DNA of 64,000 nucleotides from assembly GCA_026874595.1 (NCBI GenBank), contig JAPPUL010000089.1, positions 709,001 through 773,000 of the forward strand. The letters run 5' to 3'. Origin of the DNA: Sipunculus nudus. Lineage: Eukaryota; Annelida; Sipuncula; Golfingiida; Sipunculidae. Every line of letters starts with the position of its first letter. Within the stretch, counting starts at the first letter, position 1. Shown here piece by piece: positions 1 through 9,628 of the stretch. A model generated the notes under the pieces. That model made no database searches, was not told the DNA's origin, and saw nothing but the letters and a program-made list of their open reading frames with translations. The translations under genes were made by a program, and so were the position numbers.

Positions 1-1
1 G

Positions 2-1033
2 CCTAACAAAACGATAACGTTAGCACATGGTAGTGGCGGTAGTACAATGTCTAATTTGATTAAAAATAGTATACTAAAGTATTTTGTAGGTGTTGGGAGT
101 AAGGATTTTTCATTATTAGAAGACCAAGCCAGACTAGATTTGTCTATAAATCAAATGGAAAAAGGAGATAGGCTAGCCTTTACAACAGATTCTTATGTAA
201 TAACTCCGATTAAATTTCCTGGAGGAGATATAGGAAAGTTAGCAGTTAATGGGACAGTAAATGATTTATCTGTAGGAGGGGCAAGACCCTTATATTTAAG
301 TTGTGCTCTTATAATAGAAGAGGGACTTGAAATATCGGAACTAGAAGATATAATGAATTCTATGAGTGAAGCAGCTAAGGAAGCTGGCGTACAAATAGTA
401 ACAGGAGATACAAAAGTAGTTCCTTCAGGAGCGGCAGATAAGCTATTTATTAACACAGCAGGGATTGGAATAATTCCTAAGCAATTTAATCTTAGTGTAT
501 CGAATGCAAAAGTTGGAGATAAAATAATCATAAATAATTCTGTAGGTCGGCACGGAGCAGTTATAGCTGACATACGAGGAGATATGGGCTTGATACAAGA
601 ATTGACAAGTGATACCTGCTCATTAAACGAGGTAACAAAGTGCATATTGGAAAAAGCACGAGATTGTCGAGCTATGCGAGATGCAACTCGGGGCGGGCTT
701 GTTAGTGTCTTAAACGAGATATCGGAGGCGAGTAATGTTGGTTTACATATTGATGAGAACTTAATTCCAATTGAACCTCAGGTTTTAGGAGTATGCGAGA
801 TACTTGGTTTAGATCCTTTATATCTAGCAAATGAAGGGTTATTAGTAGCTATAGTCCCGGAAGAAAGAGCAGCTGAAACGGTAAAAGCAATACGCAAATT
901 AAAACATGGAAAGCAGGCTTGTATTATAGGAGATGTAGTTGACAAACATAAGCAAGTTGTAATGCAAAGTAGCTTTGGCGGCAATAGAATTTTAAATACC
1001 TTAAGTAGCGAACCTCTACCACGTATATGTTAA
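2..1033 (+). CDS. hypE: HypE, carbamoyl dehydratase of [NiFe] hydrogenase maturation (5' partial)
   Basis: HypE dehydrates the carbamoyl group carried on its C-terminal cysteine to thiocyanate, the source of the CN ligands of the [NiFe] hydrogenase iron. The reading frame is open to the window edge and already shows the family N-terminal HGSGG motif before the first in-window ATG (position 47), so the true start lies upstream. AIRS-type ATP-binding features include GDTKVV and ATRGG. The protein ends in PRIC, and that terminal Cys is the carbamoylated residue of the family. hypF follows after 82 bases. The pair implies a hydrogenase elsewhere in the genome; none is encoded here. Confidence 0.93.
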   Translation, partial: PNKTITLAHGSGGSTMSNLIKNSILKYFVGVGSKDFSLLEDQARLDLSINQMEKGDRLAFTTDSYVITPIKFPGGDIGKLAVNGTVNDLSVGGARPLYLSCALIIEEGLEISELEDIMNSMSEAAKEAGVQIVTGDTKVVPSGAADKLFINTAGIGIIPKQFNLSVSNAKVGDKIIINNSVGRHGAVIADIRGDMGLIQELTSDTCSLNEVTKCILEKARDCRAMRDATRGGLVSVLNEISEASNVGLHIDENLIPIEPQVLGVCEILGLDPLYLANEGLLVAIVPEERAAETVKAIRKLKHGKQACIIGDVVDKHKQVVMQSSFGGNRILNTLSSEPLPRIC

Positions 1034-1115
1034 GCTAGAAGACCAATCATGAGAACTAATATAAATTTATTAAATTTTATTAAGATTCTTCTAGGACTAT
1101 AGAAACTCATGTCAA

Positions 1116-3422
1116 ATGCAAGTAACTAAGAAAATCATAATTAGAGGAATAGTACAAGGAGTAGGTTTTAGACCTTTTATATACAATGCTTCTTTAAGAT
1201 ACAAAATCTATGGCGAGGTTTACAATGACGGAAATGGAGTAATCCTTATAGCTCAATCAGATTCTGCTAACCTAAAAGCCTTTATTAGCTTTATAGAAAG
1301 TAACTACCCTAATTTAGCAAAAGTAGAAAGTGTTGAAGTTGTAGAATACGAAACAGCGTCTGACTATACCAATTTTACTATTAGTAATAGTAAAGCTAGC
1401 AAAATAAACACAAATATCTTGCCAGATGTAAGTACTTGTAGTTCATGCGTGAAAGAAATAAACGATTACCAAAATCAAAGATATAAATATCCATTTACTA
1501 ATTGTATTAACTGTGGCCCAAGATTTTCTATTATTACTAAGTTGCCATATGATAGAAAAAATACAAGTATGTCGCACTTCCAAATGTGTAAGCTATGCGA
1601 AGGAGAGTACCATAATCATACTGATAAAAGATTTCATGCACAGCCAAATGCTTGTCCGGCTTGCGGTCCGTCTTTAGAATTAGTAGACAATAATTACAAG
1701 AAAGTTAGTTGTAATGATATAATAACTAAAGCAAGTTTATTAATGAAAGAAGGCAAGATACTTGCTATTAAAGGGATAGGAGGATATCATATTGCTTTAA
1801 TAGCAACTAATGTAGAAGCTATTAAAAAACTTAGACTATTAAAAAAAAGACCATATAAAGCATTAGCGTTAATGGCTAAAGACATTCAGACAATAAAAAA
1901 ATATTGCATAGTGTCTAATGAAGAAAAGTCATTGCTTACAAATAATGCCTCTCCGATAGTGCTATTAGAAAAAGCCAGCAATAGTTTGCCAGATTGTATA
2001 TCCCCAAAACAAAATAAACTAGGCTTCATGCTTCCCTACTCACCATTACACCACTTATTATGTGAGCAATTTCAAGTGCCTATAATACTAAGTTCAGCTA
2101 ACAAAAACTCTAATCCACAAATTACTCAAAATGAAGAGGTTATAGATGAACTAAATGATATATGTGATTACTTTGTAATTCATAATAGAGACATAGTAAA
2201 TCGAGTTGATGATTCTGTGATACAAGTTATAAATAATAAGCCTTGTATGATTCGTCGAGCAAGAGGCTACTCGCCAGTTACTCTAAAAATTCCTGATGGC
2301 TTTAACTGTACAAAAAACATTTTAGGGACAGGAGCAGAACTTAAAAACACTTTTTGCCTTGCCACGAAAGACAAAGTAGTTATATCTCAGCATATAGGAG
2401 ATTTAAAGAACTTAGAAAGTTATAATGATTTCATCAAAAATATTGATTTATATAAGGACATATATAATATTAAGTTAGATATGTTAGCCTGCGACATGCA
2501 TCCTAACTATTTATCTTCTCAATATGCACATCAATACTCTGTAAAAGAAAACATATCTATTAAACAAGTACAACATCATCATGCACATATAGCAGCTTGC
2601 CTATTCGAACATCAACGTGCAGTTAATACCCCCAAAGTTTTAGGAATTGTTTGGGATGGAAGCGGACTTGGTATAGATAATAACATATGGGGCGGCGAAT
2701 TTCTTTTATCAGACTATACTACATTTGAAAGGATAGCCCATTTTGAATATATAGAATTGCTAGGAGGTGATAAAGCTAATGAACAACCATGGAGAATGGC
2801 ATTTGCATATTTAAAAAAATATAAAATAGATAATAAAATAGATATTGACAAATTATTTTCTAATAAGCCAATTAAAGCATTAAAAAAAGTATTAGATAAT
2901 AGTTTAGATATAACTTTAACATCATCTGTTGGGCGCTTATTTGACGCAGTAGCTTATATGTTAAATATATGTAAGGATTCAATTAGTTATGAGGGCCAAG
3001 CAGCGTTAGAATTAGAGGCTTTAGCAACACAATGTGATAAAAAGAAAGAGCAAATAGGATATAACTTTGACCTAAATAGTAGAGAAACCCCTATTATAAT
3101 AAGCACAAAATCAATGTGGCAAGCCTTAATAGAAGATCTAAAAGCCAAAAGCAATGTAGAAATAGCCTATAAATTTCATATGGGACTTTCAAAACTAATA
3201 CACAATCTATCAGTTATATTGTCAGAACAGTATGGTTTTGATACTGTAGTTATGACAGGGGGAGTATTTCAAAACAAGCTATTGACAACTTTAGCTAAAA
3301 AAGAGTTAGAAAGTAGCGGCTTTAAGACTCTACTACCCATGGAATTTCCAGCTGGTGATGGAGGACTTAGTTTAGGGCAAGCAGCTGTAGCTATGGCTTG
3401 TGAATGCATAAAGCCAAAGTAA
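1116..3422 (+). CDS. hypF: HypF, carbamoyltransferase of hydrogenase maturation
   Basis: HypF uses carbamoyl phosphate and ATP to carbamoylate the HypE C-terminal cysteine. At 768 residues it is the usual length. Domain order is normal: acylphosphatase (about 1-90, GIVQGVGFRPF), two C4 zinc fingers (CSSC about 107, CINC about 130, CKLC about 157, CPAC about 178), a YrdC-like domain (about 200-380) and a Kae1/TobZ-like domain (about 395-760) with the metal-binding HHHAH and a late MTGGVFQN motif. It lies 82 bases after hypE on the same strand and probably shares its transcript. Codon use is AT-rich like the host flank. Confidence 0.95.
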   Translation: MQVTKKIIIRGIVQGVGFRPFIYNASLRYKIYGEVYNDGNGVILIAQSDSANLKAFISFIESNYPNLAKVESVEVVEYETASDYTNFTISNSKASKINTNILPDVSTCSSCVKEINDYQNQRYKYPFTNCINCGPRFSIITKLPYDRKNTSMSHFQMCKLCEGEYHNHTDKRFHAQPNACPACGPSLELVDNNYKKVSCNDIITKASLLMKEGKILAIKGIGGYHIALIATNVEAIKKLRLLKKRPYKALALMAKDIQTIKKYCIVSNEEKSLLTNNASPIVLLEKASNSLPDCISPKQNKLGFMLPYSPLHHLLCEQFQVPIILSSANKNSNPQITQNEEVIDELNDICDYFVIHNRDIVNRVDDSVIQVINNKPCMIRRARGYSPVTLKIPDGFNCTKNILGTGAELKNTFCLATKDKVVISQHIGDLKNLESYNDFIKNIDLYKDIYNIKLDMLACDMHPNYLSSQYAHQYSVKENISIKQVQHHHAHIAACLFEHQRAVNTPKVLGIVWDGSGLGIDNNIWGGEFLLSDYTTFERIAHFEYIELLGGDKANEQPWRMAFAYLKKYKIDNKIDIDKLFSNKPIKALKKVLDNSLDITLTSSVGRLFDAVAYMLNICKDSISYEGQAALELEALATQCDKKKEQIGYNFDLNSRETPIIISTKSMWQALIEDLKAKSNVEIAYKFHMGLSKLIHNLSVILSEQYGFDTVVMTGGVFQNKLLTTLAKKELESSGFKTLLPMEFPAGDGGLSLGQAAVAMACECIKPK

Positions 3423-3786
3423 TGCTAATAATTATATAATTATTCCGAAGTTTCTCTTAAAAAATAAAAGCCTCATATAAAACTTTCTTTTCTAAGTGTA
3501 AAAGACATAAGAACAAGAGACATTTATAAATCATATAAAAGAGCTAAGTTGTATATGTATTTTGATTTATGCTACTCTTAAGACATTAAATTATATCAAC
3601 TTATAATAGCATACACAAATAGCATAATATACAAATAATAATTATCTATATATTACTAATAAACACTATATTTAGTATATAATAATTCTTGGAAGTATAT
3701 ATTATAACTGTATTTTATAGAAAAAGAGGAAACTAATGGTCAAGCTGTAAGTAAACGACACTGTAGGCACTGATACTAAGCAAGCT
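3423..3786. other. AT-rich intergenic region
   Basis: A 364-base gap between hypF and the PilZ-like gene. It is very AT-rich and I see no coding remnant, tRNA or clear terminator. Several TATAAT-like strings occur, as expected by chance at this composition, so I call no promoter. Confidence 0.5.
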
Positions 3787-5085
3787 ATGTATAAAAAAAC
3801 AAGTATTATACAAGATAATAAAGAGATTGCAAAACTCTTTACTTACCTTAGGGCACGTAAAGTCAAAGTTTTAGTAGTACACGATGAGAAGGAATATCTT
3901 GTAGATATAGAAAAAACAACCCCTGAAATAATCACACTATTTTACAAAGGTTCTATCCCAGAGACAATTAAACAAGTAGAACTTAGAATAAACCATAAGT
4001 TAAGTTATTTTGCTGTTTGTAATGTATTAAAAGTGAATCATGGTGAACTTTTGATTGAAACGCCTTCTGAAGTAAAAAAGGGAGTAAAAAGAAAGTATAA
4101 CAGATTTGTTCTTGACAGAGAGGCAAATATATCAATAAGTATAATTAATGACTTAGAACTAGATATAGAGGCTTTAAAATACAATGTAAATTTATCTAAC
4201 GATAAGCTTATATTACCAATATATGAAACACTAACATCACAAAACATAGATATATATGATTTCTTTACGCTTGTAATAAAATATTTCAGTACCTTTAGTA
4301 AGGTTCAAAAATTTAAAATATATACAGATGAAGAAGATAAGGATGAAACGAATTTAAAAGAATATCCAATAATAAAAACTATACATAAAACAAAGAAAGC
4401 CATATATATACCAGATGTATATAACATTGAAAACTACATCTGCAAACCAAGAAAAGAATATTATACTTCGCTATTACCTTATCTAGAGACTCTTAATCTC
4501 GAAGAGGCTACAAATAATATAACCGTTGTAAAAGATAAGCTACTATCGATTGTAGAGCTAATTAAAAACAGCACAGAAAATATCATATCTTATATATGTG
4601 CTCCCATAATTGCTTATAACAATATTTTAGGATATATAGTTCTTAGTAAAGAATCTGTAGAATTTAATTTAAAGGAACTGAAAAGCATATTAATAACATG
4701 CGAAATAATAGCTCAACAAATAAGAAAGGCAAATATTGATAATTATAATAATATAAAAGATTCGGTACTAATAAGCATAGTAGATTTAAGTGCAGGGGGT
4801 GTACGTATTAAGTATAGTAATGCCATTTTGCAAAGAGCTTTACGTAAGGATACAGAAATTGATCTCTTTCTATATATAGATGACACTGTCCCAATTGAAG
4901 TTAAAGCAATAGGTAAAGTTTTGTATATTTATGAAATAAAAGAAGACGACGAAAAGAATAATATAAAATTCTTAAGAGGCGAGTCTGTTGCAATAATAGT
5001 ATTTACAAACATATCAAGCCCGATAAGAAATAAACTAGATACATATATAAACAGAAAGATTGAAATAGCAAAAATGTCTAGATAA
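3787..5085 (+). CDS. PilZ-domain, DUF1577-like spirochaetal protein
   Basis: A 432-residue cytoplasmic protein with no signal peptide or membrane segment. The C-terminal third (about 325-430) holds a PilZ-like pattern, VDLSAGGVRIKYS near residue 331, followed by beta-rich sequence. The N-terminal part (about 1-115) resembles the YcgR-like/DUF1577 domain and ends in a basic KRKYNRF stretch. The centre (about 150-320) looks GAF-like. Such proteins in spirochaetes are thought to bind cyclic di-GMP; that is family inference. The canonical RxxxR is only partly recognisable, so nucleotide binding is unproven. Long gaps flank it, so it is probably monocistronic. Confidence 0.6.
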   Translation: MYKKTSIIQDNKEIAKLFTYLRARKVKVLVVHDEKEYLVDIEKTTPEIITLFYKGSIPETIKQVELRINHKLSYFAVCNVLKVNHGELLIETPSEVKKGVKRKYNRFVLDREANISISIINDLELDIEALKYNVNLSNDKLILPIYETLTSQNIDIYDFFTLVIKYFSTFSKVQKFKIYTDEEDKDETNLKEYPIIKTIHKTKKAIYIPDVYNIENYICKPRKEYYTSLLPYLETLNLEEATNNITVVKDKLLSIVELIKNSTENIISYICAPIIAYNNILGYIVLSKESVEFNLKELKSILITCEIIAQQIRKANIDNYNNIKDSVLISIVDLSAGGVRIKYSNAILQRALRKDTEIDLFLYIDDTVPIEVKAIGKVLYIYEIKEDDEKNNIKFLRGESVAIIVFTNISSPIRNKLDTYINRKIEIAKMSR

Positions 5086-5191
5086 TAATATTATATTATA
5101 AAGATTACTAAAAATAGTTATTATCTTTTTAAGTAATAAATTGGACTAATTACTTAGATATGGAATTCAATAGATATTGAAAGGAGAGAAT

Positions 5192-6202
5192 ATGCTACTT
5201 GATTATCAAACAATGCTATTAATAGCTCTTAGTGCTGGAATTATATTAACAGTATTATTATTTGGGTATATAATACCAGTAAGGCTATGGATAGCTGCAT
5301 GGTCTTCAGGCGTTTCTGTAAGCATAACATCCTTAATTGGAATGAGACTAAGACGCATACCGCCAAATCAGATAGTATTAACAAGAATAAAGGCTACAAA
5401 AGCGGGACTTGATGTAAATACTGATATATTAGAAGCACATTACCTTGCCGGAGGCCATGTTGACAATGTAGCAAATGCCTTAATCGCAGCTGCAAAGGCG
5501 AATATTCCATTAACCTTTGAGCTTGCTGCTGCAATAGATCTTGCAGGACGTGATGTCTTCAAGGCTGTTCAGATGTCGGTTTTACCAAAAGTAATAACAA
5601 CACCTGAGGTAGTTGCTGTTTCAAAGGATGGAATAGAAGTTAAAGCAGTTGCTCGTATCACTGTTCGGACAAACATAAATCGTCTTGTTGGCGGGGCTAT
5701 AGAAGATACTATAATAGCTCGTGTAGGCGAGGGAATAGTTACTACAATAGGTTCCTCTGCAAGGCATAAAGACGTACTTGAAAATCCAGATTCAATATCT
5801 AAGACAGTACTTGAGAAAGGGCTTGATGCTGGGACTGCTTTTGAGATACTGTCAATAGATATAGCAGATGTAAACATAGGTACGAATATTGGTGCCCAGC
5901 TACAAACAGATCAAGCAGAAGCAGATAAAAAGATAGCACAAGCTAAAGCTGAGGAAAGACGAGCTATGGCTGTAGCATCAGAGCAGGAGATGATAGCAAA
6001 AGTAGAAGAGATGCGAGCAAAGGTAGTGCAAGCAGAAGCCTTAGTGCCAAAAGCAATAGCTGAAGCTTTCCGAGAAGGTAATTTAGGTATAATGGATTAT
6101 TATCGAATGAAAAATATACAGTCAGACACCGAAATGAGGAGTTCTATATCAACAAACGTAGAAGAAAAAAATAAAAGAGACTCTGACCCTAATACAAATT
6201 AG
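5192..6202 (+). CDS. floA: Flotillin-like protein FloA
   Basis: FloA is a membrane scaffold of bacterial functional membrane microdomains. The protein has an N-terminal hydrophobic hairpin (about residues 3-30), an SPFH/PHB-like region rich in [12 protein letters not shown] patterns, and a C-terminal Ala/Glu-rich coiled segment ([19 protein letters not shown] and following) typical of the YqfA/FloA group. Length, 336 residues, is normal. I chose ATG 5192 because AAAGGAGA at 5180-5187 sits correctly before it; an in-frame TTG at 5177 lies on the ribosome-binding site. The next gene begins 16 bases downstream. Confidence 0.92.
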   Translation: MLLDYQTMLLIALSAGIILTVLLFGYIIPVRLWIAAWSSGVSVSITSLIGMRLRRIPPNQIVLTRIKATKAGLDVNTDILEAHYLAGGHVDNVANALIAAAKANIPLTFELAAAIDLAGRDVFKAVQMSVLPKVITTPEVVAVSKDGIEVKAVARITVRTNINRLVGGAIEDTIIARVGEGIVTTIGSSARHKDVLENPDSISKTVLEKGLDAGTAFEILSIDIADVNIGTNIGAQLQTDQAEADKKIAQAKAEERRAMAVASEQEMIAKVEEMRAKVVQAEALVPKAIAEAFREGNLGIMDYYRMKNIQSDTEMRSSISTNVEEKNKRDSDPNTN

Positions 6203-6218
6203 TAAATGAGCATGCAAA

Positions 6219-6782
6219 ATGGATATTTTAATAGAAGACCTAGGCAGGATAATAATATTTCTAAGTATAGTGATATGGTATATATATTCCTTAATATCAC
6301 GAGCTAAGAAGAGTAAAGCAGAAGAAAAAGCCAGATTACAAAATCCGTCTAAATCGGTAAATAATGTTAGACCAAAGTCAAGCAGTACTTACGGAGCAAG
6401 CAAACCGCCGAGTATGGAAGATATGTTTGGCAATATATTTGAAGTAGACAAAGAAGAAAGTTTTTGGGATAAAGCTCAAGAAGAGAAAGTTCAATCTAAA
6501 AGTACCTACGATTATGAAGATGAGGAACAAAGAAGAGAAAAGGCATTTGAAACATCAAAACCAAAACTAAAGAAAGATATTCTTAAGGATAAATACAGCT
6601 TATACAATAAAACTATCAAAGAGCCCCAAACTAAAATAGAATCTAACATAAAAACCACTCCTAGAAAAGCTAGAAAGTCATATGCAAGCCTTCATAGCCA
6701 TAGTCTAAAATTCTCAGATAACACAATAGTACAAGGGTTCATATTTTCAGAAGTGATATCAAAACCCAAAGCGGGAGAGTAA
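6219..6782 (+). CDS. Small membrane-anchored hypothetical protein after floA
   Basis: A 187-residue protein with one N-terminal transmembrane segment (about residues 8-27, GRIIIFLSIVIWYIYSLI). A long, highly charged, low-complexity cytoplasmic tail rich in Lys, Glu and Ser follows. No catalytic domain is visible. It starts 16 bases after floA and 14 bases before the DUF192 gene, so the three are probably one transcript. A flotillin-associated role is only suggested by position. Confidence 0.7.
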   Translation: MDILIEDLGRIIIFLSIVIWYIYSLISRAKKSKAEEKARLQNPSKSVNNVRPKSSSTYGASKPPSMEDMFGNIFEVDKEESFWDKAQEEKVQSKSTYDYEDEEQRREKAFETSKPKLKKDILKDKYSLYNKTIKEPQTKIESNIKTTPRKARKSYASLHSHSLKFSDNTIVQGFIFSEVISKPKAGE

Positions 6783-6796
6783 CGCAGTTTTAATTT

Positions 6797-7267
6797 ATGA
6801 ACACAAATAAATATTTAAAACTAAATAGTTACGTATTACTTTTCCTAATATTAATACCCAAATCAAGCCTATATACAGTAGCATATGAAAATAAGAATCT
6901 AAAACGCTATCAAATACGACTTGGAAAACACAAATTATACGTAACAATAGCTACTAAAGACGAAGAACACAGAAAGGGGCTAATGTACCGTAAGAAATTA
7001 AGATATAACGAAGGAATGTTATTTATATATAAGACAAGTGAATACCAATCTTTTTGGATGAAAAATACTTATATACCCCTTGATATAGGGTTTTTTGATA
7101 AAAATAGACGCCTTCTGGAAAAAAGAGCTATGCCTAAACCTAAATCCTCAAGAATAATAACAAGCAAATATAAAGCAAAATATGTTCTAGAAGTAAATAA
7201 AGGCTGGTTTTCACAAAAAAAGATAAAGATAGGTACAAAATTACATTTGCCATCAAATCTTAAATAA
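6797..7267 (+). CDS. DUF192 family exported protein
   Basis: A 156-residue protein with an N-terminal signal-like hydrophobic stretch (about 10-27) and then a DUF192 domain (about 40-150). Family landmarks are present: RKGLMYRKKL, GMLFIY, FWMKNTYIPLDIGFFD and YVLEVNKGWF. DUF192 proteins are small beta-barrel proteins, often secreted, of unknown biochemical role. It lies in a tight cluster after floA and 26 bases before a HAD hydrolase. The signal peptide suggests location outside the cytoplasmic membrane. Confidence 0.85.
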   Translation: MNTNKYLKLNSYVLLFLILIPKSSLYTVAYENKNLKRYQIRLGKHKLYVTIATKDEEHRKGLMYRKKLRYNEGMLFIYKTSEYQSFWMKNTYIPLDIGFFDKNRRLLEKRAMPKPKSSRIITSKYKAKYVLEVNKGWFSQKKIKIGTKLHLPSNLK

Positions 7268-7293
7268 ATATATTAAAAAGTTTATGAAAACAA

Positions 7294-7971
7294 ATGAAAA
7301 CAAATCTTGCATTTGACATTTATGGAACTCTCTTTGAGACACACTCAGTTGTAGATGCACTTACAAAATATATAGGTTCTGATATTGCAAAAGCATTTTC
7401 TAAAGTATGGCGTGATAAACAGCTTGAGTATTCGTTCAGACGAGGACTTATGGGTAAATACAAAGATTTTGCTGTATGTACAAAAGATGCTTTTGAGTAT
7501 AGCTGTCTTTTTTATGATCTCAAGCTATCAGACTCAGAAAAAACCGCTCTTATAAATACATATGCTACATTACCTTGTTTTAACGATGTTCTTGAATGTC
7601 TTAATTTAGCAAAAAGCAATGGTTTTAATATATACGCTTTTTCTAATGGAAATCCAGAATCTATAAAAACATTATTAACACATGCAAAGATTATAAATTA
7701 TTTTCTTGACATAATAAGTGTAAAAGCTGTATCTACCTTTAAACCAAGCCCTTTAGTATATAATTATTTGTTATCTAGAATTACAACTGAAGAAAGTAAT
7801 ACCTGGCTTATATCAGCTAATCCTTTTGATGTTATTGGGGCAATTGAAGCAGGTCTTTATGCTGTTTGGCTAAAAAGAAATCCTAAAGATATTTTTGACC
7901 CCTGGGGGCTTGAACCTACTATAACAATAGAGACTCTAAAAGGGCTTGTAGACGCTATAAAAAGTAAATAG
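7294..7971 (+). CDS. HAD-superfamily hydrolase, haloacid dehalogenase type II-like
   Basis: A 225-residue HAD hydrolase. Motif I is FDIYGTLF with the nucleophile Asp at residue 8; the YGTL form is that of (S)-2-haloacid dehalogenases. Motif II is SNGNPES (about 110), the motif III lysine is in FKPSPLVYNYL (about 150), and motif IV is the dehalogenase-like SANPFDVIGA (about 170). True dehalogenation cannot be told from phosphatase activity by sequence alone. It closes the floA cluster. Confidence 0.85.
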   Translation: MKTNLAFDIYGTLFETHSVVDALTKYIGSDIAKAFSKVWRDKQLEYSFRRGLMGKYKDFAVCTKDAFEYSCLFYDLKLSDSEKTALINTYATLPCFNDVLECLNLAKSNGFNIYAFSNGNPESIKTLLTHAKIINYFLDIISVKAVSTFKPSPLVYNYLLSRITTEESNTWLISANPFDVIGAIEAGLYAVWLKRNPKDIFDPWGLEPTITIETLKGLVDAIKSK

Positions 7972-8040
7972 CTTTATGTCTTTTAAATAACTATTATTTA
8001 CAATAATTATTATTTACAATAAATAAAGAACTTATGGCAA

Positions 8041-8916
8041 ATGGCAAAAATAATTAATAGACTAAAAGAAAATGTAGATGGTAACTTCTATGTCGATTCA
8101 TCATGCATCGATTGTGGAACATGCTATTGGGTTTCTCCTGCAAATTTTAAACGAGATTCAGACAAAAATAATGCAATAGTCTATAATCAACCTAAAGATA
8201 TAAACGAGCAAAGAAGTTCATATCGCGCATTGCTTTTTTGTCCGGTAAATGCAATAGGAACTAAAAAGGCAAACCCTTTGTTTAAAGAGGTAAGACAAGA
8301 TATGCCATATAAAGTGGCTAACGATGTATATTATACAGGCTTTCACTCAGAAAAGTCGTTTGGAGCAACAAGTTATTTTATAAAAAAGCCATCTGGCAAT
8401 ATATTAATTGACTCACCCCGTTTTATAAAAATGCTTGCTAAGAAGTTTGAGTCTATGGGCGGGATATCACGACAATTACTTACACACAAAGATGACATAG
8501 CAGATACAAATGCCTACTTTGAAATATTCAAAGGCAAACGTTATATACATGAATTTGATAAAACGTCTAAAACCTTAAATTATGAAGTTTACTTTGAGGA
8601 TGATGCTGCTATTGAAATTGATGAAGATACTTTGGCAATACCAGTACCAGGACATACAAAAGGTTCTGTATGTTATTTATATAAAAGGAAATATTTGTTT
8701 ACTGGCGACCATCTTGCCTACTCACAAAGCCTAAAACATTTATACGCTTTTAAAAGAGCCTGTTGGTACGATTTTAAAACACAGATAAAATCAATGACAA
8801 AACTGCTTGATTATACTTTTGAATACGTCTTACCAGGACATGGAGCACCGCTTTATGGGGATTCAAAAGAGATAAAAGCATCACTTATAAAATGTATAGA
8901 TTGGATGAAAAGCTAA
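8041..8916 (+). CDS. Ferredoxin/metallo-beta-lactamase-fold fusion protein
   Basis: A 291-residue protein. The N-terminus (about 1-75) is a ferredoxin-like cluster-binding module with CIDCGTC (Cys 22, 25, 28) and a distal FCPVNAIG. The rest is an MBL-fold hydrolase with LLTHKDDIAD (the family's HxHxDH in the H-K-D-D form), PVPGHTKGS, FTGDH and VLPGHG metal ligands. This arrangement is a known MBL subfamily of unknown substrate. The gene ends 34 bases before the ssrA 5' end. Confidence 0.85.
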   Translation: MAKIINRLKENVDGNFYVDSSCIDCGTCYWVSPANFKRDSDKNNAIVYNQPKDINEQRSSYRALLFCPVNAIGTKKANPLFKEVRQDMPYKVANDVYYTGFHSEKSFGATSYFIKKPSGNILIDSPRFIKMLAKKFESMGGISRQLLTHKDDIADTNAYFEIFKGKRYIHEFDKTSKTLNYEVYFEDDAAIEIDEDTLAIPVPGHTKGSVCYLYKRKYLFTGDHLAYSQSLKHLYAFKRACWYDFKTQIKSMTKLLDYTFEYVLPGHGAPLYGDSKEIKASLIKCIDWMKS

Positions 8917-8941
8917 TTTAAAGGGACAATTTATTATATTG

Positions 8942-8947
8942 TATAAT
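8942..8947 (+). promoter_or_regulatory. Probable -10 box of ssrA
   Basis: A perfect TATAAT lies 3 bases before the first G of the tmRNA run and 9 bases before the mature 5' end. No good -35 hexamer is seen 17 bases upstream. Confidence 0.55.
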
Positions 8948-9017
8948 GAGGGGGGCGACAGGATTCGACTATGATATAGGTGGATGTAGTTGCATGTCGG
9001 AGTGGCTTTCCGAAAAG

Positions 9018-9065
9018 GGCCAAAAACATATAATTGCCGACGAACAGTTAGCATTAGCTGCTTAA
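9018..9065 (+). other. tmRNA tag-peptide reading frame
   Basis: The frame GQKHIIADEQLALAA followed by TAA lies at the expected place inside ssrA. It ends in LALAA, the usual protease recognition end. The resume codon is uncertain: GGC at 9018 is my guess, and the tag could begin one or two codons later. Confidence 0.7.
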
Positions 9066-9251
9066 AGCTTAAGTAGCCATCTTAGTATTTACTGTGCCTC
9101 AAAAGGTAAACCTAAGGTGTCAAATTATTTTGAGGCTATTTAGATAGGGTGCTTTGCCTATTTAAAGAATTTGTTGTTATGACAAAAATTGAAGCTATAA
9201 GGGCTTAAAGTTGGTTTGCGTACATAAATAAGTCCTTGAATAAAACAAACC

Positions 9252-9321
9252 GCAAACTAAGCATGTAGAGACTTATTTATCATGTTGTAGGACGGGGGTT
9301 CGAATCCCCCCGCCTCCACCA
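9252..9321 (+). repeat. Attachment site: 70-bp ssrA 3' end (left copy)
   Basis: The last 70 bases of ssrA recur at 27,681-27,750 with three mismatches. The 9-bp core CCTCCACCA (9,313-9,321) recurs at 10,605 and 52,515. This is the pattern of integrative elements that target the tmRNA 3' end and rebuild it. Confidence 0.9.
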
Positions 9322-9346
9322 TATTACAAAATGAGAGGAGGTCATT

Positions 9347-9628
9347 ATGCCTAAAAAAGCATGTTCACATCATGTAGTTCCAAACTCCGATGGCAGCTGG
9401 GACGTCAAGAAAGATGGAGCGATCCGAAGTAGCGGCTACTTCGACAAGAAGCAGGATGCCGTTGATGCAGGGCACGAAATCGGCCAGAACCAAGGTACTG
9501 AGTTTTTTATCCATGAGAAGACCTTCTTTACAATATTTAAATTGGAAGAGAAAATATCGAGTATAATTGGTATTCAGAAAGTTATGGTGAGTTTCCGTTC
9601 TAGGAGGTTGTTTTGTTTAATTTATTAG
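9347..9628 (+). pseudogene. DUF2188 protein, truncated by a junction
   Basis: The first roughly 58 codons are a DUF2188 domain (HHVVPNSDGSWDVK, then FFIHEK). They are GC-richer than the flank and preceded by GAGGAGG. From about 9,520 the sequence turns AT-rich and the remaining 35 residues have no DUF2188 character, where the family would continue with a charged C-terminal tail. I read this as the remnant of the first gene of an element, cut and joined to the TIR-gene segment. The fused ORF may still be translated. It overlaps the start of the next gene. Confidence 0.7.

Larger units (their letters stand above)
8951..9321 (+). ncRNA. ssrA: tmRNA (ssrA)
   Basis: tmRNA rescues stalled ribosomes and tags the nascent peptide for proteolysis. 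The 5' end GGGGGCGACAGGATTCGAC is the conserved tRNA-like start. It pairs with the 3' end CGCCTCC, followed by the encoded ACCA. The T-arm is GACGGGGGTTCGAATCCCCC. A tag reading frame ends in ALAA. Size, about 371 nt, is normal. The 3' end is the attachment site for the genomic island that follows, and the gene is kept intact. Confidence 0.97.

Noticed and set aside
1035-1094. CTAGAAGA/TCTTCTAG inverted repeat after hypE as a terminator
   Set aside because: The arms are only 8 bp and about 45 bases apart in AT-rich sequence, with no T-run after the second arm.
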